Below, in pieces: positions 18,011 to 27,572 of a stretch of DNA of 64,000 bases. The stretch is from Halococcus sediminicola (GTDB lineage Archaea > Halobacteriota > Halobacteria > Halobacteriales > Halococcaceae), in contig NZ_BBMP01000023.1 of the NCBI RefSeq assembly GCF_000755245.1, positions 1-64,000 of the forward strand, in the 5' to 3' direction. A program made the position numbers and the translations under genes. The notes beneath the pieces were generated by a model. The model was not told the origin of the DNA and made no database searches. It saw only the letters and a list, made by a program, of their open reading frames with translations. Numbering within the stretch: position 1 is the stretch's first letter; each line of letters opens with the position of its first letter.

Positions 18011-19681
18011 CTACTGCTCCTCGTAGAGGCGTTCGACGCGCTCTAACCGGTCGGCATTCTCGGGTCCGAGGTCATCGCGGAATCCACCAAACCGTGGGAA
18101 TCGGAGCGCGTACCCGGAATCGTAGGTGGTCGATTCTTGGATCTCTTCGTACTCGACTTGGATGACGACCTCCGGGCGAAGGTTCGCCGTTCGGTCATCA
18201 ATCGACTGGATCAGAGGTTCGAGCTTGGCTGTGATCTCGCGGAGTTCGGCATCGGTCATCCCGGAGAACATCCGCCCGACCTCGCGGAGTTCCTCCTGTT
18301 CAGCGTCCCAGCAGGCGAGACGCAGGCGACCCAGCCAGTCACTTTTGCGGCCCTCACTCCACTTCGCCTGCACGACAACGAGGTCGAGCGGCTCCATCAT
18401 TGGCTTGACTTTCAACATATATCCGACACGTGACCCGGGCTGGTAGGAGGCGTTCGCATTCTTCACGATTAGGCCTTCCTGACCGGCCTCCAGCGCGTCA
18501 GCGTAGAACGACTCCGCCCCCTCGGCCGATGCTGACTGGAGGTTCGCTGCCCGCTGGACGGTTTCTCCACCGTGCTCGATGATCCCTTCAAGATGCTTGA
18601 CGCGCTCGGCCAGTGGTGCATCGACGAGCGATTGGCCATCGTGGTAGAGGAGGTCAAAGACGTGGACGGTTGCAGGATACTCTGTGGCCATCTTCTCGAT
18701 ATCGTTTTTCCGCTTGATACGTTTGGAAAATTCCTGAAAGGGAATCGGCTTACCCGTCTCGGAATCGTATGATACTACCTCGGCCTCGATAATGGCGCTC
18801 TCGACAGTGATTTCGTCGCGGACGGCAGCGACAATGTCCGGGAACTGTGTCGTGACGTCTTCGAGTTGTCGGGTGAACACGCGAATCTCGTCGCTGCTCA
18901 CATGGATTTTCGTCCGCATTCCGTCGTACTTGTACTCGACGAGGGGCTGTTCGGTTGCGTCGAGTGCGTCAGCAACGTCTTCGGCTTTCTGGGCGAGCAT
19001 GGCCTTCACGGGCCGGAACAGCTCGACTTCAAGGGCATCGAGTCCATCGCGTCCCTGCTCGCGGGCGGTCTCGCCTACGGTCCGAAAGTCGTTCGTGACT
19101 TCGTAGGCCCGTTCGACCGCTTGGATCGCTTCGTCGGAACCATCGAAAAACGCCATAGCGAGGGCGTCGCGAATGGTTCCTTCACCAACTCCCAGCCGCA
19201 TTGCACCGACGATAGTCCGTACGATATAGCGTGCTTCGTCCGGTTCGGCGTCCGCGAGCAGGTCCGCAATATCGTTGATGCGTCGCTCCTGACTGCCTGG
19301 CCCCTCGTATTCGGAGAGACCGCGGAGAGTGTCGTAGACAGTGCGGACGTCGAGCGTCTCCGAGACGAGAGTAGTCTGAGCACGATTCTCGACGGCGTTT
19401 GCGGCGGCGTTCCCGAGGTCACCAGTTTCACGCCACCATGACTGGATCTGCTCGTCATCGATGCCGGTCGCATCGACAATAGCTTGCGCCGTGAGCGACG
19501 ATGAGACACCAAGGTCGTCGCTCTCCCATGCGGCGAATAGGCGACCGCGAGCGAGTTGGGTAAGCTCCGGTAGCAACTCTCCGGCGTCGCCGAAAGCATT
19601 AGCTAGGATATCGGTTTTTTCGAGTGTCGAAGATGTTGCGTCGAGACGGTCGTAAATCTCGACAAGACGGCGATATTCCAT
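18011..19681 (-). CDS. ligA: ATP-dependent DNA ligase
   Basis: The 556-residue enzyme seals nicks using ATP. Residues about 1-210 form the DNA-binding domain. The adenylation motif is at K251 (VEYKYDGMRTKIH), followed by SAIIEAEVV (motif III), HVFDLLYHDG, GLIVKNANASYQPG (motif IV) and YMLKVKP (motif V). The C-terminal OB fold ends at RVERLYEEQ. The usual archaeal start is MEYRRLVEIYDRL, giving the ATG at 19681; the frame is open for 66 codons further upstream but that stretch is not ligase-like. It is grouped with the MBL nuclease downstream and nucS about 0.7 kb away. Confidence 0.93.
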   Translation of the reverse strand: MEYRRLVEIYDRLDATSSTLEKTDILANAFGDAGELLPELTQLARGRLFAAWESDDLGVSSSLTAQAIVDATGIDDEQIQSWWRETGDLGNAAANAVENRAQTTLVSETLDVRTVYDTLRGLSEYEGPGSQERRINDIADLLADAEPDEARYIVRTIVGAMRLGVGEGTIRDALAMAFFDGSDEAIQAVERAYEVTNDFRTVGETAREQGRDGLDALEVELFRPVKAMLAQKAEDVADALDATEQPLVEYKYDGMRTKIHVSSDEIRVFTRQLEDVTTQFPDIVAAVRDEITVESAIIEAEVVSYDSETGKPIPFQEFSKRIKRKNDIEKMATEYPATVHVFDLLYHDGQSLVDAPLAERVKHLEGIIEHGGETVQRAANLQSASAEGAESFYADALEAGQEGLIVKNANASYQPGSRVGYMLKVKPMMEPLDLVVVQAKWSEGRKSDWLGRLRLACWDAEQEELREVGRMFSGMTDAELREITAKLEPLIQSIDDRTANLRPEVVIQVEYEEIQESTTYDSGYALRFPRFGGFRDDLGPENADRLERVERLYEEQ

Positions 19682-19910
19682 TGCTAAAACTAAGGGTAGG
19701 AACCCGCAAAAGGGTGCGGATTGCAGTTTCCGGCCACAAAGAGAGCGGCCACTCAGGGCAACGAATTGGGATCCGACTATCTTCAAACAGGGAGAGAATC
19801 CAGCCATTCCACAGCGGGCGTGAATCGCGTAAACTTTCCCGTGGATTCTCACAACCGCCAGCAACGAGACGGTAGCCATTCTGGATATTCAACATTCACT
19901 CCCCTCTGGA

Positions 19911-20219
19911 GGCACTGCTAGATTGAGGTTGAACTGAGCGGAGTTCCTCGTCGACGGCATGGGCTACCTGACGGCGCTGGCGAAGACCGACCTCCTCGAC
20001 GACCTCAACTACACTGACCGGAACGTCGTTGGGAAGCTGTCCAGACCTATACCATGCGTGTCGGCCGATTTCACGAGACTTGGAATGACAGTCAGCCAAG
20101 CGCCCAACGGTGGCTGACTGCCTACACCGCCTACTACAACCACCTCAGAAGTCACCAAGCGCTGGAGAATCAAACGCCGATCGAAGCACTCGAACTGGAG
20201 AGCTCAATCTAGCAGTGCC
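19911..20219 (+). mobile_element. Internally deleted IS, IS6-like, with 17-bp terminal inverted repeats
   Basis: The element is bounded by perfect inverted repeats GGCACTGCTAGATTGAG at 19911 and its complement ending at 20219. The 309-bp interior keeps only the 3' end of a transposase gene. Flanking octamers (CCTCTGGA and GTAGTCGG) differ, so no target duplication is visible. Confidence 0.75.
20041..20212 (+). pseudogene. Transposase C-terminal fragment
   Basis: The frame encodes GRFHETWNDSQPSAQRWLTA then YTAYYNHLRSHQALENQTP, ending at the TAG inside the right inverted repeat. The YYNHLRxHQALxxxTP block is typical of the end of DDE transposases of the IS6/IS3-like integrase-core group. The 5' part is deleted. 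Confidence 0.65.
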
Positions 20220-20351
20220 GTAGTCGGTGAAAAATCAGTATCACGACAACGGGGCGGTCAATGCTGCTTCCTGACCGCGCAAATTTCGTCACAGACAGAC
20301 ACCACGTACACCACCGAATCCACTACCTTGTTGTAGACCTAAACAGCTGCT

Positions 20352-21113
20352 ATGCCCGTCTCGTCGCTCGCTGACCCAGCGTCCGAAGATGCGCTCGAAC
20401 TGCTCAGCACGGGCTTTGAGCGCGGCGGAATGCTCACACTCGTCGGAGAGTGTGAAGTCGACTACGACGGACGCGCATCGAGTCATCTCCCGCCTGGTGA
20501 GCGCTTGGTAATTCTCAAGCCCGATGGCACGCTGTTGGTTCACCAAGACAGCCAGCGCAAACCGGTCAACTGGCAGCCACCCGGTTCGACGCACAACGCT
20601 CGTCTCGACGGCGACAGCCTCATCGTCGAGAGTGTCCGCACCTCACCTCACGAAGAGCTTGAGATTACCTTCGAGGCGGTTGCACAGGCTTCACTACTGG
20701 AGTTGGATGACACCTCGGGTCTCGCACTCGAAGGCAGTGAAGAGGACCTTCGCCAACGAATTCTTGCCAATCCTGACGTCCTCGAAACTGGATTCACGGC
20801 AATGGCGACCGAACGCGAGACTGTCGCTGGGGCAATCGATATCTACGGTCAGGACGCCGATGGCACTCCCACTGCGGTCGAGCTCAAACGCCGCCGAGTA
20901 GGTCCGGATGCGGTCGGACAATTGCACCGGTACGTCGAAGCTCTCGAACGCGAGTTGTACGGTAAATCCGTCAGGGGAATCTTGGTTGCTCCGTCGGTAA
21001 CCGATCGCGCCGAGCGATTGCTTGCGAGCGAAGATTTGGAATTCGTCTCGCTATCCCCCGAACAGACGGACACGTCTCGACCGACGGATCTCTCCGAATA
21101 CGCCGAGAAATAG
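20352..21113 (+). CDS. nucS: Endonuclease NucS
   Basis: The 253-residue NucS/EndoMS cuts mismatched or flapped DNA together with PCNA. The N-terminal half (residues 1-120) is the beta-sandwich dimer/DNA-binding domain. The C-terminal half has the restriction-endonuclease-like core: D163 in GAIDIYGQD, then E177 and K179 in AVELKRRRVG. It is of the usual family length. It stands alone but lies near the ligase and MBL nuclease, making this a repair-rich segment. The extreme C-terminus (RPTDLSEYAEK) lacks an obvious canonical PIP box, so PCNA interaction cannot be read from sequence. Confidence 0.92.
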   Translation: MPVSSLADPASEDALELLSTGFERGGMLTLVGECEVDYDGRASSHLPPGERLVILKPDGTLLVHQDSQRKPVNWQPPGSTHNARLDGDSLIVESVRTSPHEELEITFEAVAQASLLELDDTSGLALEGSEEDLRQRILANPDVLETGFTAMATERETVAGAIDIYGQDADGTPTAVELKRRRVGPDAVGQLHRYVEALERELYGKSVRGILVAPSVTDRAERLLASEDLEFVSLSPEQTDTSRPTDLSEYAEK

Positions 21114-21734
21114 CCCACGGAGGCGTTCCAGTGTATGCATCATCAAACCCTCTTTCGTCTCCGTCATCGGGAGAACTCATGGCTGAAACATACTCGATCG
21201 AACACTGGCTGAGTATTATATCCAGGGTACCGTGGGCTACACAGTGGCTCGGAACGCGAGACAGAATCCATGATGGTGTTCGCGTTCGAGCTACCTGCAA
21301 TGATCTTTAACACGGAGGATGGCGACAGCATCCGTATTGAAACGGTAGCAGCAAGCGATTGCGATGAGCCTCGAGAACATCTCGTTTTCGAGGTTGGTAT
21401 GGCTATTTCAGTCACACCGAGAAGAACAGGAGCAGTTGGGTCTATTTACTCCTACCAAGATGTGGGTTCAAAGCTCCTTGACTCAGAGGACCAGTTCATC
21501 ATACTGGCAGAGAGCGGAACAGAGGACGAGACGGTGCAATGTACCGGGTGTATAATGCACAACAGCACGGAGTTCGAAGCATCGACTATTCATTGAAACG
21601 GTTGTTTGCTGCTGGTTCTAGATGAGTAGGCGAGTTCCCGCTACTACTGGGATATCGCTCCGAGAGATATCAACGCAAGCGAGCAACGTACGATCTGAGT
21701 GGCGGACAACACCTCCCCGCTATCGATTATATTC
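21114..21734. other. Intergenic; one weak open frame
   Basis: A plus-strand frame at 21270-21596 (108 codons) has no motif I recognise. A 40-codon frame starts at 21180 (MAETYSIEHWLSIISRV). Neither is supported well enough to call. The segment ends at the left end of the IS5-type element. Confidence 0.35.
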
Positions 21735-22671
21735 GGCTCTATTGAATCCGCCGACAGCGTCGGGATGAGTCGTCAGAACGATTGAGACGAAGCGGAAGAG
21801 GAGTCTTTGTGCAGAAGATTCTCTTCCGCTTCGTCAAACAGGCTGTCTCGATTGCACGAAAACTTACTGATGCAGCGCTGATGCAGATCAGCCATCCTGC
21901 CGGCAACAGAGTTGCCGGCTGGAAGCACGCTGTCTTGCACTTTCTCCGTGAGCATATGGACGCGACACTCACCGAAGTCCTCGACTGGGCCGAAGAAATG
22001 GAACGCATACGAGCCGCGCTCGTCCTCGAGCGCGGTGAGTTCCTTGGTCCGTCCGCGCTGTGTAGGTCCCTTGATCGAGCTCCGATGGCCGTCTGGCGAG
22101 AGCTGCTCCGACTCTCGTCGGAGCTGCTCGACCAGTCCGGTCACGCCGCCATCGATGCCACCTACTTCGACCGCAGAGAAGCATCGAGCCACTATCTCAA
22201 GCGCTGTGATCGAGACGTACAGACCGTGCAAGCGACATTTCTCGTCGATACCGCGCAGGGCGCGGTTATCGACGTTCATTGTAGTGCGAAGTGGCCCAAC
22301 GGGACGAACGTTGGCCCGCAGGTCGCCCTGCGAAACGCAGGCGACCTGCTCAGCCTCGCCGCCGACAAGGGCTACGACGCCATGAGTTTCCGCGAGGAGT
22401 TACGTGCTGAAGGCGTGCGTCCGCTGATCAAACACCGTGTCTTCGCACCGTACGATCACGCGCACAACGCGCGAATCCAGGACGAACTCTACAACCAGCG
22501 CTCGATCTGTGAGACCGTAAACTCGGTAATCAAGCGCTCGTACGGCTCCGCCGTCCGAGCGCGGTCATGGTATCGACAGTTCCGCGAGATCACGCTCACC
22601 GCTGCGGTCTACAACCTCGAATTGCCCCTCAAACCGTGAATCCCGCTGCCCTCTGCGGATTCAATAGAGCC
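21735..22671 (+). mobile_element. Intact-looking IS5-type insertion sequence (937 bp)
   Basis: Terminal inverted repeats start GGCTCTATTGAATCCGC at 21735 and end with the exact complement at 22671; further inside they pair imperfectly. One transposase gene fills the element. It inserted inside an arsenite-permease-like gene: the right flank continues directly as codons of that gene. A target-site duplication is not obvious. Confidence 0.85.
21782..22639 (+). CDS. IS5-type DDE transposase
   Basis: The 285-residue transposase catalyses cut-and-paste movement of its element. Catalytic residues are the Asp in AAIDATYFD (about residue 124), the second Asp in LAADKGYDAM and the Glu in RSICETVNSVIKRSYG. 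A WYRQFREI block closes the protein. The start is a TTG at 21782 or the GTG at 21809; no ATG lies near the 5' end. The frame is uninterrupted, so it may be active. The remnants at 1-263 and 57875-58206 share its C-terminal architecture but belong to a different, more similar pair. Confidence 0.85.
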   Translation: MRRSGRGVFVQKILFRFVKQAVSIARKLTDAALMQISHPAGNRVAGWKHAVLHFLREHMDATLTEVLDWAEEMERIRAALVLERGEFLGPSALCRSLDRAPMAVWRELLRLSSELLDQSGHAAIDATYFDRREASSHYLKRCDRDVQTVQATFLVDTAQGAVIDVHCSAKWPNGTNVGPQVALRNAGDLLSLAADKGYDAMSFREELRAEGVRPLIKHRVFAPYDHAHNARIQDELYNQRSICETVNSVIKRSYGSAVRARSWYRQFREITLTAAVYNLELPLKP

Positions 22672-22675
22672 GTAC

Positions 22676-23521
22676 GTGACATTCCTTGAAATCCCGTTCG
22701 TCAAACTTCGACGAGCGTTCACAAACGGCCGGTTTATGCTGGCTGCGCTTGGAATGAACTTCCTCGTAGTCCCGGTTGTCGTCTTCATTCTCACTCGATT
22801 TCTCCCCCAGAATCCGGTCATTCTCGTCGGGGCATTCATGGTATTACTCACGCCGTGCATCGACTACGTGATTTCGTTCACGGAGCTTGCGAACGGTGAT
22901 TCAGAACAGATCACTGCTGCGACGCCAGTGCTGCTACTCATTCAGTTGCTGCTCCTTCCGGGGTATCTATGGGTGTTCATGGGAGAACGGGTAGCAGAGT
23001 TCATCCAGGCAGGACCCTTCATTAAAGCGTTTGTCCTCATCATCGCGCTTCCGCTGACGTTCGCATGGCTCACTGAAATTGGTGCAGAGCGTTCTGAGAC
23101 CGGAAAGCGGTGGGAAGATGCAATGGGGTGGTTGCCAGCCCCAATGATGAGTGCGACGCTGTTCGTGGTTATTGCGTCCCAACTCCTGCGTGTTGAAAGT
23201 TCGATTGGGCAGATCGCGGTGGTTGTTCCTGTCTACATAGCGTTTCTCGTTGTGATGCCACTGCTCGGACGGTTGGCAGCCAGCCTCTTCCAGATGGATG
23301 TAGGCGAAAGCCGTGCTCTGGTATTCACATCCGTTACTCGAAACTCGCTGGTTATTTTGCCGTTGGCACTTGCATTGCCATCTGGATACGAGCTCGCTCC
23401 AGCGGTCGTCGTAACGCAGACACTCGTGGAATTAGTTGGAATGGTTCTCCTTACCCGAGTTGTTCCGTCATGGCTCATACCAGCATCTGAACCAACAACG
23501 AGCACGCAAACAACACCGTAA
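22676..23521 (+). pseudogene. ACR3-like arsenite/bile-acid-type permease, 5'-truncated by IS
   Basis: The frame encodes about 8 membrane helices of the bile acid:sodium symporter/ACR3 superfamily. The GAFMVLLTPCIDYVISFTEL block carries the Cys typical of arsenite permeases (ACR3 has a conserved Cys in this helix). The reading frame is open from the IS right end (YVTFLEIPFVKLRRAF), where full-length homologues already have one or two helices and a cytoplasmic start, so roughly the first 40-60 residues are missing. The upstream flank of the IS does not encode them. A GTG at 22676 could initiate a shortened product, but function is doubtful. Confidence 0.7.
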
Positions 23522-23677
23522 CGTACGGGTTGCGCGTCAAGAATAGCGCCATTATAATTTTGCATATCGGACCATCCTATTGGTTCGGTAAATTTCTCTT
23601 TGCCGACAATTTGACAATGGTTGAGAATACTAGTTTAAGCTATTGCCCGTCATATGGTTGCTGAGTGATAAGCAATC

Positions 23678-24274
23678 ATGAGTTCTGAAACCAATGCTGC
23701 AGTCGAAGAGACACCACTATCAACTAGCTGGCGGCCGCTTGCTCTCGTTGGCGCCTTGACCGCGATTTTCGGGGTATTAGCTGTTGTGTTTCCGTTCATC
23801 ACCGGAGTGTCGATTTCAGTCTTGCTTGGAATGTTGCTCCTTGCCAGTGGGTTCGTGCACGTTGCTCATTCTTTCTCGGCAGGGAACTGGAAGGGAGCGA
23901 TTTGGCAAGTTATCTTGGCTACGCTGTACGCTATCGCAGGTATTGCCTTAGTAGTAAATCCCCTGTTTACGTTAGCGACGTTGACGGTGATTCTAGCAGC
24001 GTTCTTTATTTTCAACGGAATCCTTGAGGTTGCCATGGGAGTGGGACTTCGAGGCGAGCAGGGACGGGGATGGATGGTGGCTAGCGGTGTTCTCGGCATC
24101 GTTGTCGGTGCCCTAATTTGGATCGGATGGCCGAGTACCGCTATCTGGGCCATTGGTATTTTGTTTGGTGTAAACCTCCTCAGCACAGGGCTGTCGTTGA
24201 TTATGCTTGCGATGAGTGGCCGTAGGTCCAATGAGGAAAGCGCCTCCTTGGGAACGAAGCCACGAGGTGCCTGA
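23678..24274 (+). CDS. HdeD-family (DUF308) membrane protein
   Basis: The 198-residue protein has six hydrophobic segments, in the paired-helix pattern of HdeD/DUF308 proteins (PLALVGALTAIFGVLAVVFP at residues about 24-43, IFNGILEVAMGV in the middle). Bacterial HdeD is linked to acid resistance, but the haloarchaeal function is unknown. The ATG follows a GTTTAAG TATA-like element about 42 bp upstream. The N-terminal 20 and C-terminal 20 residues are polar and cytoplasmic. No operon partner. Confidence 0.85.
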   Translation: MSSETNAAVEETPLSTSWRPLALVGALTAIFGVLAVVFPFITGVSISVLLGMLLLASGFVHVAHSFSAGNWKGAIWQVILATLYAIAGIALVVNPLFTLATLTVILAAFFIFNGILEVAMGVGLRGEQGRGWMVASGVLGIVVGALIWIGWPSTAIWAIGILFGVNLLSTGLSLIMLAMSGRRSNEESASLGTKPRGA

Positions 24275-24340
24275 ACCACCACCGGTTAGATATTTTCGGT
24301 TGGAACTCTAACGACAGTCACAGCAAGAAGATACAAAGTG

Positions 24341-24540
24341 ATGGCTCCCACGAGTAAACTCGTGGGCTTCCTGCTTCGGCGACAGGACTTATACCCGAAG
24401 GCACAGCGGTCCCAGTCTCCACAGACGTTAGGGTTCGGCTCCACCCGTTCCTACCGTATCGAAAGAAACGGGCGAGAGAAACAAGTAGCTTACGCGATTC
24501 ATCCCACCTGTAAACAGTGGGCTTTCTCCCTGTCTTTGGT
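24341..24540. mobile_element. IS200/IS605-derived mini-element
   Basis: About 200 bp are bounded by two imperfectly matching hairpins: CCCACGAGTAAACTCGTGGG on the left and CCCACCTGTAAACAGTGGG on the right. The right one has the GATTCATCC(C) and GGGCTTTCTCC contexts that mark haloarchaeal IS200/IS605 ends. No transposase is encoded, so movement would need one in trans. Confidence 0.6.
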
Positions 24541-24706
24541 GTAAACCACCCATCTCTAATTCAACTCAGGAACCTTCTATATCAAGATCTAGTACGAAGC
24601 GTATCGCGTCTCTGGATATGTACCCTCACTATATAACACAAAGATCGCATTGAAACCTCTAGATGCTACCGCCGACTATATATCAATCTCATCGGCAATT
24701 CAGCGA

Positions 24707-24718
24707 TACTTATAAGAT
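24707..24718 (+). promoter_or_regulatory. TATA-box promoter of the AI-2E-family gene
   Basis: ACTTATAAGATA is centred about 28 bp before the ATG at 24741 and is a near-consensus archaeal TATA box. The spacing implies a leaderless mRNA. Confidence 0.65.
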
Positions 24719-24740
24719 ATCTTATATCCACTAGCACTGC

Positions 24741-25913
24741 ATGGCTACAAGTGGAGAAGGCCCGGGAGTAACGCGGGTCCGCGTCGCTCGACCGGATGTG
24801 AAATGGGGCATCGTGGGTTTGGTGGTGTTTGGAATCATCGCTTTCGTTGGATACACCTTTCTTCCGTGGGTAGTCTTAGGGCTCTTCATCTACTATGTTG
24901 CTCGTCCCATCAACCGACGCATCGGCCACCAAATCGGGAAAGGAAACCTTTCAGCGGCACTCACACTGCTTCTGATTATCGTACCCATTTTGCTATTACT
25001 AGGGGTGTTTCTTTCAGTAGCGCTCGGACAATTCGCCGCCTTTGTGACATCTGAAACTTCAGAACAACTCCTCGAACAATCACCGATTGGCATAGGGGCG
25101 ATACCGGACGACCCCAATCAGTTAATAGATACAGCGACTGCGACGCTATCAGACCCGTCGGTACAATCGACACTCACCGAAGCGCAAGCCTTCGTGGGTG
25201 CCACCGCTTCTGGTCTCTTCATGATGTTCCTTTCGCTGTTGTTGGGGTTCTTTCTCCTTGTGGAAGACCAGCGTCTCAGTCAGTGGGGCAAAAAACAGAT
25301 TCTCGGGAGCGACGCAGTGTCTATCGATTATCTCGAGGCAGTCGATAGAGGATTGAACTCGGTGTTCTTCGGGTACACGTTGACTATCTTTGTCATCATG
25401 ATTCTTACAGCGGTCATTTACAACGTGTTCAATTTCTTCGCCCCGGGAAATCTCCTCATTCCAGCAACGATCCTGTTAGCGGTCGTTACCGGTCTTTTCA
25501 CTCTCGTCCCTCTAGTTGGTCGGTCCATCATCTATCTTGGTATCGCTGCAGTTCTCGCGTTGGGCGCTATCCAGCTCAACCCAACGCTCGTCTGGTACCC
25601 ACTCCTGTTTTTCGTGTTCATGGCGCTGGCGTTCGATAACGTCGTCCGAACGTACATCCGGCCGTACCTCTCGGGAAAGATGTTCCATCTCTCGCTCGTC
25701 ATGTTCGCCTATCTCCTCGGGCCGGCTCTGTTCGGGTGGTATGGTATCTTCCTTGGCCCACTCTTGATGGTCATCGTCGTCCAGTTCCTCCAGGTGGTCG
25801 TCCCACAACTCCGTGACGAAGAACCATCTCTCCCTCTCGATGTCGGTCAGACGACGTTCCAGGATACGGATGAGGATCTTGACGATCCGTTGAAGGGAGG
25901 GGAGGCGACCTAA
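24741..25913 (+). CDS. AI-2E family transporter
   Basis: The 390-residue polytopic protein has the family layout: two N-terminal helices (GIVGLVVFGIIAFVGYTFLP and the following FIYYVARPINRRIGH), a long extracytoplasmic segment (about 105-150), then six more helices with the signature LFTLVPLVGRSIIYLGIA and PYLSGKMFHLSLVMFAYLLG. Members export autoinducer-2 or act as Na+/H+ antiporters; the haloarchaeal substrate is unknown. The C-terminal 30 residues are acidic and cytoplasmic. A strong TATA box makes it a separate transcription unit. Confidence 0.88.
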   Translation: MATSGEGPGVTRVRVARPDVKWGIVGLVVFGIIAFVGYTFLPWVVLGLFIYYVARPINRRIGHQIGKGNLSAALTLLLIIVPILLLLGVFLSVALGQFAAFVTSETSEQLLEQSPIGIGAIPDDPNQLIDTATATLSDPSVQSTLTEAQAFVGATASGLFMMFLSLLLGFFLLVEDQRLSQWGKKQILGSDAVSIDYLEAVDRGLNSVFFGYTLTIFVIMILTAVIYNVFNFFAPGNLLIPATILLAVVTGLFTLVPLVGRSIIYLGIAAVLALGAIQLNPTLVWYPLLFFVFMALAFDNVVRTYIRPYLSGKMFHLSLVMFAYLLGPALFGWYGIFLGPLLMVIVVQFLQVVVPQLRDEEPSLPLDVGQTTFQDTDEDLDDPLKGGEAT

Positions 25914-26048
25914 TGAGACCCACCATCGACCAAGGGAGCGGAAAGCACACAGACGACGTGACGACTAACAGAAATTCAAAATGAAGAACAGGTTTCACAT
26001 AAGCTATGAAGATAATAGTGAAAAAGCGGAGTACAGGACGGTTGAGCG

Positions 26049-26669
26049 ATGAGTTTTCTCACCCTCCTCCCGTTAGCAATTGTGATGATTGCGGGCCCGC
26101 AACTTCTCAGTGCCATCTTCCTCGCTACGAGTGAGGACTGGCGGCGAAACTCTGCCTTGTTCGTATTCGGAGCAACTCTCTCGATCACGCTTATCGTCAC
26201 AGTCGCATATCTCCTCGGCAACAGTGTTTCTGGTGGAGGGGAGAGTTCTCACACGGGTTTGCAGATAATTGTACTCCTTCTCTTGCTCTCTGCTATGGTC
26301 TCGGTATACCTCGGTAGAGAGGAGGCAGAACCGCCAAAGTGGATGGGGAAACTACAATCCGCGAATCCCCGGTTCTCGTTCAAGCTTGGCTTCTTGTTAT
26401 TAGGTGTGTTTCCGACCGATATTCTCACCTCTGCGGCCGTCGGTTCGTATCTCTCGAGCAACGACCTGCCGTGGAGGGATTCCATCGGTTTTATCTTACT
26501 TACTGTCCTCCTTCTGGCACTCCCGTCGATTGCTGTGCTTGCGCTCGGCAAGCGGGCAGAAGCGTTTCTTCCAAAGGTTCGTGACTGGATGAACGCCAAC
26601 TCGTGGATCGTCAATGAGGCCGTTATTCTGCTCTTCATCCTCCTAACTCTCAACAATCTCCTCGGATAA
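26049..26669 (+). CDS. GAP-family membrane protein
   Basis: The 206-residue protein has six hydrophobic segments. It resembles the GAP/Sap family of LysE-like exporters, named for a mycobacterial surface glycolipid transport protein: N-terminal LPLAIVMIAGPQLLSAIFLA, a mid-protein FKLGFLLLGVFPTDILTSAA, and a C-terminal AVILLFILLTLNN. The substrate is unknown; lipid or small-molecule export is possible. It follows the AI-2E gene by 135 bp on the same strand and might share a transcript. Confidence 0.75.
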   Translation: MSFLTLLPLAIVMIAGPQLLSAIFLATSEDWRRNSALFVFGATLSITLIVTVAYLLGNSVSGGGESSHTGLQIIVLLLLLSAMVSVYLGREEAEPPKWMGKLQSANPRFSFKLGFLLLGVFPTDILTSAAVGSYLSSNDLPWRDSIGFILLTVLLLALPSIAVLALGKRAEAFLPKVRDWMNANSWIVNEAVILLFILLTLNNLLG

Positions 26670-26802
26670 TCGGCTTCAGAGCAGTAAGAGCGAGAATAGT
26701 CATGTCACGCTACTGGTTATCAGCTGAAATTCGGTCGCTTTCCCGTCCTTGTTTCGCCTTGTTGTGAGACGTTCATCCATCACTCCACTGCGTATAGAGA
26801 CT

Positions 26803-27125
26803 TTGACATCCTCCCCGCCGTAAACGGCGAGGCTTTGCACCTATCTTTCACGTAAGATAGTGCCGTTACAGAAATTTTAATCTTGACCGAAAGCAATGTT
26901 GTGTGTCGTGCTGCGAGCAGTCAGCGCCGAGGAGATTGAGGATCGCCACGGTCTCGCGGAGCGAAAGCCTCCGCAGAATGGAGACGGACAGTGAACGCCC
27001 TTGACAGGCGTTGCCATCCGCTCTCGCTCCCAACAGTCACTATCTACCGCCTCTAACGTCTCACCGAGCAGGTCGCTGAGTGGCATGAACAACCAGTTCT
27101 TCGACCTGATCACTCTTACACGCTA
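26803..27125 (-). mobile_element. IS debris: IS200/IS605 end plus N-terminal piece of an IS6-like transposase
   Basis: On the minus strand 26803-26845 reads as a hairpin followed by GGGAGGATGTCAAA, the right-end style of haloarchaeal IS200/IS605 elements. Inside it, 27113-26880 (minus) encodes MPLSDLLGETLEAVDSDCWE then, after a frameshift, LRRLSLRETVAILNLLGADC. This resembles the N-terminal domain of haloarchaeal IS6-type transposases. Neither piece is functional. Confidence 0.45.
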
Positions 27126-27130
27126 TTGTT

Positions 27131-27572
27131 TTGGCAGGCGCTAATGCCCACGACTTTAGTCGTGGGATACAGCGCCGTAAGCAACGGTCACAAGCCGCCG
27201 AAATCGCAAGGCTTAGGCTCTCTGAGTGCCTATCCTGCGGTATCGAACGCGGCACGTCCGCGCCCATGCCGGGACAATCGGACAATCTTCGACAACCCAT
27301 AACGCTCAGCGAACGACCTTCGCCGGAGGTTGTGGGGGCGGTGCGACAGAAGTACCTCCGAGTCGAGTCGGGGAGAATGACGACCGCACGGACGCCCCAC
27401 CGAAAGGCAGGGCGTCCGCGTATGGTGTCCCGAACGATAGGAGTACCGGGGGCTTGGCACTCCCAGTGGACGAAAAGCGTCCGTCCACGAACCTGAAACT
27501 CCCAACGAACCCACGTGCGGTGCAGGGCGGTGGGAATCCCACGGCTGAAGCCGTGGGAGGATGTCAATTGGA
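27131..27572 (+). mobile_element. Non-autonomous IS200/IS605-derived element
   Basis: It starts with the hairpin GCCCACGACTTTAGTCGTGGG minus its last base and ends with CCCACGGCTGAAGCCGTGGG followed by AGGATGTCAATT. Both are classic haloarchaeal IS200/IS605 (IS1341-type) ends. The 440-bp interior is GC-rich with open frames on several strands, but none shows TnpA or TnpB motifs. Confidence 0.6.

Noticed and set aside
21270-21596. 108-codon plus-strand ORF after nucS
   Set aside because: No motif, no clear start context and not protein-like enough to call.
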